DNA of 64,000 nucleotides from Pseudoduganella dura (GTDB lineage: Bacteria; Pseudomonadota; Gammaproteobacteria; Burkholderiales; Burkholderiaceae_D), in NCBI RefSeq assembly GCF_009727155.1, contig NZ_WNWM01000002.1, positions 4,588,001 through 4,652,000 of the forward strand, read 5' to 3'. A program made the position numbers and the translations under genes. Shown here in pieces: positions 17,341 through 26,431 of this stretch (position 1 is its first letter; the number at the start of each line of letters is the position of its first letter). The notes beneath the pieces were generated by a model that had not been told where the DNA came from, did no database searches, and worked only from the letters and a program-made list of their open reading frames with translations.

Positions 17341-18423
17341 GTGAAAAGAACCAATATGGCCATGGCGGCGCTCGCCACCGTGGCGTCCCTTGCCGCCGGT
17401 ATGGGCCATTCCGCGGCCCAGGCGCAATCTTCCGTTACCCTGTATGGCCTGCTCGACACGGGGGTCGACTACGCGTCCGACGCCTCCGCCGGCGGCCATT
17501 CCGTCACCCGCGTCAGCTCGGGTGGCATGAACACGTCCCGCTGGGGCATCCGCGGCAGCGAAGACCTGGGCGGCGGCCTGAAAGCCGTGTACAACCTCGA
17601 GGGTGGCATCCTGATGGATACCGGCGCGGCGGACGGCGCGCTGTTCAAGCGCCAGGCCTACGTGGGCCTGGAAGGGAAATATGGCCGCCTGGTGCTGGGC
17701 CGTTCGTTCACCAGCGTGTACGACACCGTGATCCGCTTCGACCCGATGGGTTTCGCGCCGTTCTACTCGTGGGCCACCACCGGCAACGCCACCGGGCCCA
17801 GCAAGTACGGCATGACCACGGGCTTCGATAACCTTGTCAAGTATTCCGGCAGCACCGGCGATTTCAAATACGGCGTATCGTACGGCATGGGCGAACAGAG
17901 CACGGGCACCGGCGACGGCGCCAGGATAGCCACGGCCGTCAGCTACGAAAGCGATGGCCTGGGGCTGATGGCGACATGGGAGCAGGTCAACGGCAACCCG
18001 GTGGCGGCGACCGGGCGCCGCGACGAGGCGCGCGTGTTCCACCTGGGCGCCTATTACGAAACCGGCAAGCTCAAGTTCTGGGCGGCGGGCCGCGGATATG
18101 CGATGGAAAAAGGCCAGCTTGCCACGGCGGACGTGAAAGCCGATACCTACTGGACCGGCGTGGCTTACAAGCCCGTGCCCGGCACCACGTTGACCGGTGC
18201 CGTCTACTACATGAACGTGAAGAACGTGGCCGCCGCCACGGACGCGGACCCGCTGATGTTCGTGGCCCGCTACCGCTACGCGCTGTCGAAGCGCACCGAC
18301 CTGTATGCCACCGTCGCCTATGCCAGGGCAAAGCATGGGCAGCTGGTCGGCCTGTCGCGCGACGATGCCGGCTTTGCCGACACGCAGCGCGGCGCCATCG
18401 TCGGCATCCAGCACCGGTTCTGA
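17341..18423 (+). CDS. Outer-membrane porin, Gram-negative general porin family
   Basis: A 360-residue trimeric-type betaproteobacterial porin. A GTG start is preferred because AGGAGA lies 6 nt upstream; an internal ATG at codon 6 is the alternative. A signal peptide (VKRTNMAMAALATVASLAAG) is cleaved after AQA, and the mature protein begins QSSVTLYGLLDTGVDYAS, the first strand of this family. Alternating beta strands, GSEDLGGGLKAVYNLEGGI and VGLEGKYGRLVLGRSF are family blocks, and it ends with the phenylalanine typical of outer-membrane barrels (GIQHRF). It heads an operon with a TctC-like protein and an ABC importer and presumably admits the same solute through the outer membrane. Confidence 0.93.
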   Translation: MKRTNMAMAALATVASLAAGMGHSAAQAQSSVTLYGLLDTGVDYASDASAGGHSVTRVSSGGMNTSRWGIRGSEDLGGGLKAVYNLEGGILMDTGAADGALFKRQAYVGLEGKYGRLVLGRSFTSVYDTVIRFDPMGFAPFYSWATTGNATGPSKYGMTTGFDNLVKYSGSTGDFKYGVSYGMGEQSTGTGDGARIATAVSYESDGLGLMATWEQVNGNPVAATGRRDEARVFHLGAYYETGKLKFWAAGRGYAMEKGQLATADVKADTYWTGVAYKPVPGTTLTGAVYYMNVKNVAAATDADPLMFVARYRYALSKRTDLYATVAYARAKHGQLVGLSRDDAGFADTQRGAIVGIQHRF

Positions 18424-18425
18424 CC

Positions 18426-19427
18426 ATGCGCCGCCCGCTGTTCGCCATCCCGTCCGCCATCCCGCTGGCCATCGTTCTATGTGCCGGCCTGCTGCGGATG
18501 ACCGCCGCTTCCGCCGCCGCGCCATCCGGCGTGGAATGCATCGTACCGTCGAAGCCGGGCGGCGCGATGGATCTCACCTGCAAGCTGGTGCGCGACGGGC
18601 TGCGCGAGCTGCCGGACCAGGCGGAACGCCCGCTGCGCCTGTCCTACGTGCCGGGCGGGATCGGCGCCGTGGCGTGGCACTCGATGGTGTCGGCGCACCG
18701 GGGCGACGCGAACACGCTGGTGGCATTCTCGGGCGGTTCGCTGCTCAACCTGGCGCAGGGCAAGTTCGGCAAGGCGAAACCGGCCGACGTGCGCTGGGTG
18801 GCGGCGCTGGGCACCGACTACGGCATGATCGCCGTGCGCGCCGATTCGCCCTATAAAACCTTGCCGGACCTGCTGGCGGCGCTGCGGCGCGATCCGGCCA
18901 GGGTGCTGGTCGGCGTGTCCGGCACCAAGGGCAGCCAGGACTGGCTGAAGATGGCGCTGCTGGCGGGCGCTGCCGGCATCGATCCGAAGGTGTTCCGCTT
19001 CGTGGCGCTGGAAGGCGGCGGCGAGGCCTTCACGGCGATGCAGGCGAACCACGTGCAGGTGGTCTCCGGCGACGCGTCGGAAGCCCAGCTGATGGCGGCC
19101 GAAGGCAGGCTGCGCATCCTGGCCGTGCTGTCCGAACAGCGCCTGCCTGGTGCGCTGGCCGGCGTGCCCACGGCGCGCGAACAGGGCTACGACGTGGTCT
19201 GGCCCACGATCCGCGGCGTATGGATGGGCCCGCAGGTATCGGACAAGGAATACCGCCACTGGGTACGAACGTTCGACCGCATGATGGCCAGCCCCGGATT
19301 CGCCCGCCTGCGCGGCGAATCCGGTTTGTATCCCCTCAGCCTCACGGGCGAGGCATTGACGAAGTATGTAGAACAGTCGGTTCGCGACCACCGCGAACGC
19401 GCCGCCCGGTTCGGGCTGGTGCGCTGA
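18426..19427 (+). CDS. Tripartite tricarboxylate transporter-type substrate-binding protein (TctC/Bug family)
   Basis: A 333-residue periplasmic binding protein of the Bug/TctC family, starting 2 bp after the porin stop. A signal peptide with a hydrophobic core (AIPLAIVLCAGLLRMTAASA) precedes the mature start APSGVECIVPSKPGGAMDLT, the family's first ligand-binding loop. Further family blocks are VLVGVSGTKGSQDWLKMALL and LAVLSEQRLPGALAGVPTAREQGYDVVW. Normally such proteins deliver carboxylates to TctAB membrane subunits, but none is encoded here. It may feed a distant TctAB pair or serve as an extracytoplasmic sensor for the adjacent TctD/TctE-like system; both are inferences. Confidence 0.9.
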   Translation: MRRPLFAIPSAIPLAIVLCAGLLRMTAASAAAPSGVECIVPSKPGGAMDLTCKLVRDGLRELPDQAERPLRLSYVPGGIGAVAWHSMVSAHRGDANTLVAFSGGSLLNLAQGKFGKAKPADVRWVAALGTDYGMIAVRADSPYKTLPDLLAALRRDPARVLVGVSGTKGSQDWLKMALLAGAAGIDPKVFRFVALEGGGEAFTAMQANHVQVVSGDASEAQLMAAEGRLRILAVLSEQRLPGALAGVPTAREQGYDVVWPTIRGVWMGPQVSDKEYRHWVRTFDRMMASPGFARLRGESGLYPLSLTGEALTKYVEQSVRDHRERAARFGLVR

Positions 19428-19452
19428 ATAAATCCCATAACAGGAGACAAAA

Positions 19453-20547
19453 ATGATGAAAACCATGAACGCCGTTCTCGGCGCGGCCGCCGCATGCCTG
19501 TTCGCAGGCGCCGCTCACGCACAGGTGCCTGCCGGCTACCCGGCCGATTACCAGAAACTGGTCGACGCGGCGAAGAAGGAGGGCAAGCTGGTCGTGTACG
19601 GCGCGACCGACAGCAAGGCCACGCAGCCGCTGATCCGCGATTTTTCCGCACTGTACCCGGGCATCACCGTCGAGTACAACGACATGAACTCCACCGAGGT
19701 GTACAACCGCTTCATCTCGGAAAAGGCGGCCGGCGGCAACACGGCGGACGTGATGTGGTCGTCGTCGATGGACCTGCAGATCAAGCTGGCCGTGGAAGGC
19801 TACGCGCTGCAATACAAGTCGGTGGAAACGCCGAACATCCCGGGCTGGGCAGTGTGGGACGCCAAGGCCTATGGCACCACGTTCGAGCCGGCCGCCATCG
19901 TCTACAACAAGCGCCTGCTGGCGGCGAACGAGGTGCCGGCCACGCACGACGATTTCGTCAGGCTGATCCAGCAGCCGAAGTTCCGCGACAAGATCACCAC
20001 CTACGACATCGAGAAATCCGGCGTGGGCTTCATGTTCATGACGCACGACGCCCAGCTTTACCCGAAATTCGCCGAGCTGCAGAAGGCGTTTGGCGTGGCC
20101 AGGGTGCGGGTGCAGTCTTCCACCGGCACGATGATGGAGCGCATCTCGTCCGGCGAGAACCTGATCGGCTACAACGTGCTGGGATCGTATGCGCTGGTGC
20201 GCGCCAAGACCGATCCGTCGATCGGCGTGGTGCTGCCGAAGGATTACACGCAGATCATGTCGCGCGTCATCTTCATCAACAAGGCGGCGAAGAACGCGAA
20301 CGCGGCCAAGCTGTGGCTGGACTACATGCTGTCGAAGCGCGGGCAGACCGTGATCGCCAACGGCTCGAAGCTGTACGCGATCCGCGCCGATGTCACCGGC
20401 GAGACCACCAGCGCCGATCTCATCAAACAGATCGGCAAGGACAACGTCAAGCCCGTTCCCGTGCATCCCGACCTGCTGAAGGACCTGGTGCCGGCGAAGC
20501 GCATGGCTTTCCTGAAGGCGTGGAAAGAAACGGCCGGGAAGAAGTAA
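19453..20547 (+). CDS. ABC transporter substrate-binding protein, Fe(III)/AfuA-type
   Basis: A 364-residue periplasmic binding protein. A signal peptide ends at AGAAHA with mature QVPAGYPADYQKLVDAAKKE. The family-1 iron-type fold is indicated by GKLVVYGATDSKATQPLIRD, FSALYPGITVEYNDMNSTEV, GGNTADVMWSSSMD, and the C-terminal VIFINKAAKNANAAKLWLDY and LSKRGQTVIA. The same family binds ferric iron, sugar phosphates, phosphoglycerate and aminoethylphosphonate, so the ligand is open. The tyrosine pattern of true ferric-binding proteins was not established. AGGAGA lies about 7 nt before the ATG. It is followed by its permease and ATPase. Confidence 0.88.
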   Translation: MMKTMNAVLGAAAACLFAGAAHAQVPAGYPADYQKLVDAAKKEGKLVVYGATDSKATQPLIRDFSALYPGITVEYNDMNSTEVYNRFISEKAAGGNTADVMWSSSMDLQIKLAVEGYALQYKSVETPNIPGWAVWDAKAYGTTFEPAAIVYNKRLLAANEVPATHDDFVRLIQQPKFRDKITTYDIEKSGVGFMFMTHDAQLYPKFAELQKAFGVARVRVQSSTGTMMERISSGENLIGYNVLGSYALVRAKTDPSIGVVLPKDYTQIMSRVIFINKAAKNANAAKLWLDYMLSKRGQTVIANGSKLYAIRADVTGETTSADLIKQIGKDNVKPVPVHPDLLKDLVPAKRMAFLKAWKETAGKK

Positions 20548-20588
20548 CGGTCGACCATCCGTAACCGCACTTGACCCTGGAGTCCACC

Positions 20589-22409
20589 ATGCAGAACGCC
20601 ACATTGTCGAATCCCGCCGCTGCGCATTGTGTAACCACCGTGCCGGCCCTGCCCGCGAAGCGCGATTCGCGGATCAACTGGAAGCGCGGCATCGTCGTTG
20701 CGCTGACGGCGCTGGCCATCTTCACGCCGCTGTGCCTGATCTTCTACCAGAGTTTCCTGTCCGCGCCGTTCTTCATGCCGGAAAAGATGCTCAGCCTGGA
20801 TGCCTACCGCTTCATCATCGACGATCCGGACTTCGCGCAAGCGTTCAGGAACGGCCTGCTGCTGGCCACCGGGCTGGCCCTGATCGCCGTGCCGCTGGGC
20901 GGCATGCTGGCCTTCCTGATGGTGCGCACCGACCTGCCGGGGCGCAATTGGATAGCGCCGATGCTGCTGGTGCCGATCTTCGTCTCGCCGATGGTGATGG
21001 GCTTCGGGTACGTGGTGTCGATGGGCCCGGTGGGCTTCTACTCCACCTGGGCCAAGGAGCTGCTGGGCTTCGTGCCGTGGAACGTCTATTCGTTCACCAG
21101 CATCGTGATCATCGCCGGCCTGACGCACGTGCCCCACGTGTACCTGTACGCCTCGTCGGCGCTGCGCAGCCTGGGCTCGGACGTGGAAGAGGCGGCGCGC
21201 GTTTCCGGCGCCTCGCCGCTGCAGGTGATGATGAACGTGTCGCTGCCGATGATCATGCCGGCGCTGGCCTATGCCGGCGTGCTGGTGTTCTTCCTGGGCT
21301 TCGAGGTGTTCGGCCTGGTGCTCGTGCTGGGCGACCCGGAAGGGCACCTGGTGCTGCCCACTTACCTGTACAAGCTGACCAACAAGCTGGGCACGCCGTC
21401 GTACCACCTGATGGCGGCGGTGGCCGTGTGCCTGGTGATGGTCACGCTGCCGCTGGTGATGCTGCAGCGCCATCTGCTGAAATCGGCCAACAAGTACGTG
21501 TCGATCAAGGGCAAGGGCGCGCGCAGCAAGGCGATGCCGCTGGGCCGCTGGAAATGGCTGGCCTTCGCGCTGCTGGGCGGCTGGCTGCTGTTCACGATCG
21601 TGATGCCGCTGTCCGGCATCGCGCTGCGCTCGTTCGTGCAGTACTGGGGCGAAGGCGTGCAGCTGGGCGACGTGCTGACGCTGCAGCATTTCCGCGACAT
21701 CTTCGAGCAGCCGTCGCTGGTGCGGGCCATCGTCAACACGGTGCTGATCGGCGTGGTCGGCGGCGGCCTGGCGATCGTGTGCTACAGCTTCATCGCGCTG
21801 GCCATGCATCGCCGGCCCGACGGCGTCACGCGCTTCCTCGACTACAGCGTGCTGGTGCCGCGCGCCGTGCCCGGCCTGCTGGCGGGCCTGGCGTTCCTGT
21901 GGGTGTTCCTGTTCGTGCCGAGCTGGCTCGACGGCATGCTGCAGGGCGCGGACAACGCGGCGGCAGCATGGCTGTCCGCCAACTTCATCCCCGCGCTGCG
22001 GTCGCTGCGCTCGACGATCTTCGCCGTGTGGCTGGCTTACTCGGTGGTGTGGATGGCCTACGGCATGCGCCTGATCTCGACCGCGCTGCTGCAGGTGGGA
22101 CCGGAGCTGGAGGAGGCGGCCCGCGCCGTGGGCGCCCGCCGCGGCCAGGTGGTGCGCGACGTGACGCTGCCGCTGGTGCGCTACGGCCTGCTGGGCGCCT
22201 GGCTGATGGTGTTCCTGATCTTCGAGCGCGAGTACTCGACCGGCGTGTACCTGCTGTCGCCCGGCACCGAGGTGATCGGCGCCATGCTCGTGTCGCTGTG
22301 GGCGGGCGGGTCGACCGACCTGGTGGCGGCGCTGTCCTTCATCAACATCACGCTGGTGGCCATCGGCCTCGGCATCGCGCTGCGCTTCGGCGTCAAGTTG
22401 CATGACTAA
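20589..22409 (+). CDS. ABC transporter permease with two fused membrane domains (FbpB type)
   Basis: A 606-residue inner-membrane protein made of two tandem BinI/FbpB-type permease domains, about 12 transmembrane segments. Both halves carry the EAA coupling loop: DVEEAARVSGASPLQVMMNV in the first and ELEEAARAVGARRGQVVRDV in the second. The ATG has GGAG 6 nt upstream and is preferred over a TTG 18 bp earlier. This single-chain arrangement is usual for Fe(III)-type importers. It lies between the binding protein and the ATPase, and completes a canonical ABC import system in one operon. Confidence 0.93.
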   Translation: MQNATLSNPAAAHCVTTVPALPAKRDSRINWKRGIVVALTALAIFTPLCLIFYQSFLSAPFFMPEKMLSLDAYRFIIDDPDFAQAFRNGLLLATGLALIAVPLGGMLAFLMVRTDLPGRNWIAPMLLVPIFVSPMVMGFGYVVSMGPVGFYSTWAKELLGFVPWNVYSFTSIVIIAGLTHVPHVYLYASSALRSLGSDVEEAARVSGASPLQVMMNVSLPMIMPALAYAGVLVFFLGFEVFGLVLVLGDPEGHLVLPTYLYKLTNKLGTPSYHLMAAVAVCLVMVTLPLVMLQRHLLKSANKYVSIKGKGARSKAMPLGRWKWLAFALLGGWLLFTIVMPLSGIALRSFVQYWGEGVQLGDVLTLQHFRDIFEQPSLVRAIVNTVLIGVVGGGLAIVCYSFIALAMHRRPDGVTRFLDYSVLVPRAVPGLLAGLAFLWVFLFVPSWLDGMLQGADNAAAAWLSANFIPALRSLRSTIFAVWLAYSVVWMAYGMRLISTALLQVGPELEEAARAVGARRGQVVRDVTLPLVRYGLLGAWLMVFLIFEREYSTGVYLLSPGTEVIGAMLVSLWAGGSTDLVAALSFINITLVAIGLGIALRFGVKLHD

Positions 22410-22474
22410 GCGGCACGCCTAAGCTGCACGACCAAGCTGCACGGCAAGGCCGCACCACCCAACGGAGACTGAAC

Positions 22475-23554
22475 ATGAAACGAGACCTGAACATGAACGA
22501 ACTGAGCGTCCACGAACTGCACCTGGACTACGGCACGGGCGCCGCGGCGAACCCGATCCTGAAAGGGGTGTCGATGCACCTGCGCAAGGGCGAAGTGGTG
22601 GCGCTGCTGGGGCCCTCGGGCAGCGGCAAGACCACGCTGCTGCGCGCCGTGGCCGGGCTTGAAAGCCCGCGCCAGGGCAGCATCGACATCGGCGAGCGCC
22701 GCGTGTTCGACGGCGCGGCGAAGCTGGAGATGCCGGCCGAGCAGCGCAACCTGGGGCTGGTGTTCCAGTCGTATGCGCTGTGGCCCCACAAGACCGTGTT
22801 CGACAACGTGGCCTATGGCCTGAAGCTGCGCCGCATGGCCACCGCCGAGACCAGGACCCGCGTGATGGAAGTGCTCGGGCAGCTGGGCCTGGGCCACCTG
22901 GGCGAGCGCTACCCGCACCAGCTTTCCGGCGGCCAGCAGCAGCGCGTGGCGATCGCCCGCGCGCTGGTCTACAACCCGCCCGTGATCCTGCTCGACGAGC
23001 CGCTGTCGAACCTCGATGCCAAGCTGCGCGAGGAAGCCCGCGCCTTCCTGCGCGAACTGATCGTGCGGCTCGGCCTGTCGGCGCTGATGGTCACGCACGA
23101 CCAGGGCGAGGCGATGGCGATTTCCGACCGCATCCTGCTGCTCAACAACGGCCGCATCGAACAGCAGGGCACGCCGCAGAGCATGTATGAAACGCCGGAT
23201 ACGCTGTTCACCGCCGAGTTCATGGGCAGCAACAACCGGCTGCCCGGCACGCTGGTTCAGCGCGACGGCGGCCATGTCGTCATCGATGTCGACGGCACGC
23301 GACTGCGGGGTACCGCGCGGGGCAACGTGGGGGCACAGATCGCGCCGCTGGTGCGGGTGGAGGAGGTGCGCATCAGCGCCGCGCAGGCGGACAATGCGCT
23401 GCAGCTGCCGCTCTCCACGTGCATGTACCTGGGCGACCGGTGGGAATGCCTGTTCAAGCGGGGCGAGACCAGCGTGCGGGCCTACTCGCGGCAACGGCTG
23501 GACGATGGGCAGTACTGGCTGCAGATGCCGGCGGAGAAATTGTGGGTGTTCTGA
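22475..23554 (+). CDS. ABC transporter ATP-binding protein, FbpC/PotA-like
   Basis: A 359-residue ATPase. Walker A is LLGPSGSGKTTLLRAV, Q-loop VFQSYALWPHKTVFDN, signature LSGGQQQRVAIARAL, Walker B VILLDEPLSNLDAKL, H-loop MVTHDQGEAM. The last third is a TOBE-like beta domain (GTLVQRDGGHVVIDVDGTRL onward), typical of spermidine/iron-type importers. Two in-frame ATGs near the start (MKRDLN-MNELSV) are both possible; GGAG precedes the first. It closes the uptake operon and powers the permease encoded 65 bp upstream. Confidence 0.94.
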   Translation: MKRDLNMNELSVHELHLDYGTGAAANPILKGVSMHLRKGEVVALLGPSGSGKTTLLRAVAGLESPRQGSIDIGERRVFDGAAKLEMPAEQRNLGLVFQSYALWPHKTVFDNVAYGLKLRRMATAETRTRVMEVLGQLGLGHLGERYPHQLSGGQQQRVAIARALVYNPPVILLDEPLSNLDAKLREEARAFLRELIVRLGLSALMVTHDQGEAMAISDRILLLNNGRIEQQGTPQSMYETPDTLFTAEFMGSNNRLPGTLVQRDGGHVVIDVDGTRLRGTARGNVGAQIAPLVRVEEVRISAAQADNALQLPLSTCMYLGDRWECLFKRGETSVRAYSRQRLDDGQYWLQMPAEKLWVF

Positions 23555-23622
23555 ACGCCCGAAGGCATCCTGGCCGGGCCGCGCTGCAAGCGTGGAAAAA
23601 ACTGGCGTGTGCGACCGATGCC

Positions 23623-23653
23623 GCAGCGTGACAGGGGGCTCCCTTCACGCTGC
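23623..23653. terminator. Strong hairpin between convergent genes
   Basis: GCAGCGTGA and TCACGCTGC form a perfect 9-bp stem, continued by AGGG/CCCT inside, in the gap between the ABC ATPase gene and the oppositely oriented oxidoreductase gene. There is no U-tract on either side, so it may stall or process transcripts rather than act as a classic intrinsic terminator. Confidence 0.5.
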
Positions 23654-23667
23654 GTGCCCCATTGCCC

Positions 23668-24465
23668 TTACAAGGCAATGGCACGCGCCGGCGGCTCGCC
23701 GAGATGCGCATCGAAACCGGCGAGGCCGGGAGCGACATGTTCGGCCAGCACATGGCCGTCGGGATAATCGCCACCGTTCTGCCTCCGGAACGGAATGGGG
23801 CGCTCGCTGAACAGGTTCCTTGTCCGCGATTGCAGTTCCGCCGTGGCGCGCGCCATGCCTTCCTCGGTCATGCGCGCGGCGCCATACACGGCATGGATTG
23901 GAAGCACGTCCATGCCGGCGAAAAACAGTGTGCCATGGGTGACCGGAAAGAGCAGCTGGTCCAGTGGGCCGTTGATGCCACGCACGCAATAATCTTCCTC
24001 GGGCCCGCCGACGGCCACGGACAGCATTGCCCGCTTGCCCTGCAGCGCGCCCTCGCCGTACCGGTACCGGTTTCCGGCATCCCTGTATCCGTATGCCAGC
24101 CCGTAGGCGAATACCCGGTCGAACCAGCCTTTCATGATGGCCGGCATGCCGAACCACCACAGTGGAAACTGGAAGACCACGGCATCCGCGGCCAGCAGCT
24201 TCTCCTGTTCCGATTGCACATCGGGGGCCTGCGTGCCGTTGCGGTAGGCGTGGCCCGATTCGGCGATGAAGGACAGGCGCGTCCGGTCCAGCCGATGCAG
24301 GAAATCGTGCTCGTCGAAAACGGCTTTCCACTCCATCGCATACAGGTCGGACAGCATCACTTCGTGTTCCTGCGCTTCGAGGGTCTCCCTCGTCGCCGCC
24401 AGCAGCTGGCTGCTGACCGAGGTCGGCTCCGGATGTGCGTGGACCAGCAGTACTTTCTTTGGCAT
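23668..24465 (-). CDS. NAD(P)H-dependent flavin oxidoreductase, NQO1/KefF flavodoxin-like family
   Basis: A 265-residue flavodoxin-fold reductase: KKVLLVHAHPEPTSVSSQLL (FMN phosphate-binding first loop), LSDLYAMEWKAVFD, the signature ADAVVFQFPLWWFGMPAIMK, GWFDRVFAYGLAYG, and LSVAVGGPEEDY. Such enzymes perform two-electron reduction of quinones or electrophiles, or act as ancillary subunits of potassium efflux. The protein is some 50 residues longer than minimal family members at its C-terminus (RRQNGGDYPDGHVLAEHVAP). GGAG lies about 5 nt before the ATG. It diverges from a LysR gene 91 bp away, which is its probable regulator. Confidence 0.88.
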   Translation of the reverse strand: MPKKVLLVHAHPEPTSVSSQLLAATRETLEAQEHEVMLSDLYAMEWKAVFDEHDFLHRLDRTRLSFIAESGHAYRNGTQAPDVQSEQEKLLAADAVVFQFPLWWFGMPAIMKGWFDRVFAYGLAYGYRDAGNRYRYGEGALQGKRAMLSVAVGGPEEDYCVRGINGPLDQLLFPVTHGTLFFAGMDVLPIHAVYGAARMTEEGMARATAELQSRTRNLFSERPIPFRRQNGGDYPDGHVLAEHVAPGLAGFDAHLGEPPARAIAL

Positions 24466-24556
24466 TGGAATTCTCCAGGTGTTGATCGAAAGGCGATTCT
24501 GCGGCCCGTGGCGATCCCTGTGAACCCATGCAGGGTTCTGGGGTACTATCCAAAAA

Positions 24557-25477
24557 ATGAATACCAGCGACGTGGATTTCAACCTCCTTGCCACCCTCGA
24601 AGCCTTGCTGGCCGAGCGCAACGTGACCCATGCGGCGCGGCGGCTGCGCATCAGCCAGCCCGCGCTGAGTTCACGGCTTGGCCGCCTGCGTGAACTCTTC
24701 GGCGACCAGTTGCTCGTTCCCGGCCACAGGGGCATGACGCCGACGGCGAAAGCGCTCGAACTGGAAGAGCCGCTCAAGGCGGCACTGAACGGGCTCAGGG
24801 GCGTGGTGGCGGCTGCCTGCGGATTCGATCCTTCCACCGACCGGCTGGTGGTGAACATCGCCGCTTCCGACTATATGCAGGCATCGGTATTGCTCGATTT
24901 TACGCTGGCGCTTCGACAGGAAGCCCCCGGTATCCGGATCGCGCTGCGCAATATCGACGTGTCACGGCTCGAGGGCCATATGGAAGAGGGAACGGTGGAC
25001 CTTGCATTCCTGACGCCCGACCTGATCCCGGATGCCTTGCGGTCCCGCCCGTTGCTTGCCGAACGCTACGTGCTGATCGCCCGAAAGGCGCATCCGGCCG
25101 CGCCGCGCGGGCTGACCGCGGAGGCATTCGCCCGGCTCGACCACGTCATCGTTTCTCCGCGCGGTGGCGGGTTTTGCACGGCGGCGGACAATGTGCTCGA
25201 ATCGATGAATCTGCGCCGTAACGTCGTGATGTCGGCGTCGTCGTTCCTGGTCGTGCTGGATGCGGTGCGGAACTCCGACGTGGTGGCGCTGGTGCCGGAG
25301 CGCCTGGTGCGCAACCGGGTGGGCAATCTGCGCGTGCTGGAACCGCCGATCCCCGTTCCCGGGTTTTCCGTGTCGATGGCGTGGCACGAACGGGGCCATG
25401 GCGACCTGGCGCAACGCTGGTTCCGGCAGAAACTGCTGGAGCATGTCGCCAGTCAGGCGCGAACGCGGCCGCTGTAG
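24557..25477 (+). CDS. LysR family transcriptional regulator
   Basis: A 306-residue LysR-type regulator. The N-terminal winged helix-turn-helix is FNLLATLEALLAERNVTHAA-RRLRISQPALSSRLGRLREL, and the effector domain runs from about residue 92 (DRLVVNIAASDYMQASVLLD) with the characteristic EGTVDLAFL and VALVPERLV. Its orientation, back to back with the flavodoxin-like reductase, is the usual arrangement in which the regulator controls the divergent gene in response to the compound the enzyme acts on. The inducer is unknown. Confidence 0.93.
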   Translation: MNTSDVDFNLLATLEALLAERNVTHAARRLRISQPALSSRLGRLRELFGDQLLVPGHRGMTPTAKALELEEPLKAALNGLRGVVAAACGFDPSTDRLVVNIAASDYMQASVLLDFTLALRQEAPGIRIALRNIDVSRLEGHMEEGTVDLAFLTPDLIPDALRSRPLLAERYVLIARKAHPAAPRGLTAEAFARLDHVIVSPRGGGFCTAADNVLESMNLRRNVVMSASSFLVVLDAVRNSDVVALVPERLVRNRVGNLRVLEPPIPVPGFSVSMAWHERGHGDLAQRWFRQKLLEHVASQARTRPL

Positions 25478-25539
25478 AGGCCGCGGCCCTGTACCTGCCC
25501 GATGTGCCGCGCGACCTGCTGCCTGACGTGCGGTGAGTT

Positions 25540-26394
25540 CTAGCCGATGAACGAATCGAACTGCACCTCGAACTCCTGCAGCGCCTTTTGCGCGTTCTGC
25601 ATTTTTCGCCGGAATTCCGGCCCGCGCTGGAGCGCCAGGCCCACGGCCAGCACGTCGATGACCACGAGGTAGGCCAGCCGCGCCGAGATCGGCGTGTAGG
25701 GATCGGTGTTGAAGATCAGGTCGATCGGAATCAGCACCGTGCCCAGGTCGGCCAGCGGCGTACCCGAGGGCGCCAGCACGATCACGTCCGCGCCGCCGTC
25801 GCGCGCCAGCTGCGCCGAGCGCACCAGCGCCGGGCTGTTGCCGCGCTGCGAGATGGCGACCAGCGCATCGCCCTTGCGCAGCAGCGCCGCGGCGATGTTG
25901 TGGATGGCCGGATCGGAATAGGCGACCGTCGGTACGCCCGAGCGGAAGAATTTATGCTGCGCGTCGGCCGCCACGATGCCCGACGTGCCTTGCCCGTAGA
26001 ACTCGATCTTGTTCGCCAGCGACAGGATGTCCAGCGCGCGCTGCACCGGCTCGTGGTGCAGGTTGTTGCGCAGGTCGAGCAGCGTGTTGATCGAGCGGCT
26101 GCAGATCTTGTTGATCAGGTCCGCGGCCAGGTCGTCCTGCGACGGTGCCTCGTTCAGGCCGGGCAGGGCAACGGCCAGGCCCTGCGCCAGCTTCAGCTTG
26201 AACTCGTGCCAGCCGTCGTAGCCCAGCGTGCGGCAGAACCGCACCACGGTGGGCTCGGACACCTGGGCGCTTTTCGCCAGCGCCGTGATGTTCGAGCTCA
26301 CCGTGCGCGACGGATTGTCGAGCACGGCCAGTGCCACCTTGCGCTCGGATTTCGACAGCGAATCGAGCTGGGTGCGGATGGAATCAAGCAGCAT
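25540..26394 (-). CDS. hexR: RpiR-family regulator of central carbon metabolism (HexR)
   Basis: A 284-residue protein with an N-terminal RpiR helix-turn-helix (LSKSERKVALAVLDNPSRTV, ITALAKSAQVSEPTVVRFCR-TLGYDGWHEF) and a C-terminal SIS sugar-phosphate domain (KIEFYGQGTSGIVAADAQHK, DALVAISQRGNSPALVRSAQ). HexR represses Entner-Doudoroff and related genes and is released by 2-keto-3-deoxy-6-phosphogluconate. The neighbours zwf, pgi, edd and eda are exactly the known HexR targets and carry matching candidate operators, which supports the name. It is separated from zwf by the second modular palindromic element. Confidence 0.9.
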   Translation of the reverse strand: MLLDSIRTQLDSLSKSERKVALAVLDNPSRTVSSNITALAKSAQVSEPTVVRFCRTLGYDGWHEFKLKLAQGLAVALPGLNEAPSQDDLAADLINKICSRSINTLLDLRNNLHHEPVQRALDILSLANKIEFYGQGTSGIVAADAQHKFFRSGVPTVAYSDPAIHNIAAALLRKGDALVAISQRGNSPALVRSAQLARDGGADVIVLAPSGTPLADLGTVLIPIDLIFNTDPYTPISARLAYLVVIDVLAVGLALQRGPEFRRKMQNAQKALQEFEVQFDSFIG

Positions 26395-26431
26395 TTACGT
26401 ATCAACCATCAAAAGTGAAGCAGGGGGTGAA

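Noticed and set aside
20322..22403. 693-codon antisense frame across the ABC permease
   Set aside because: His/Gln/Arg-rich shadow; the plus strand has two permease domains with EAA loops.
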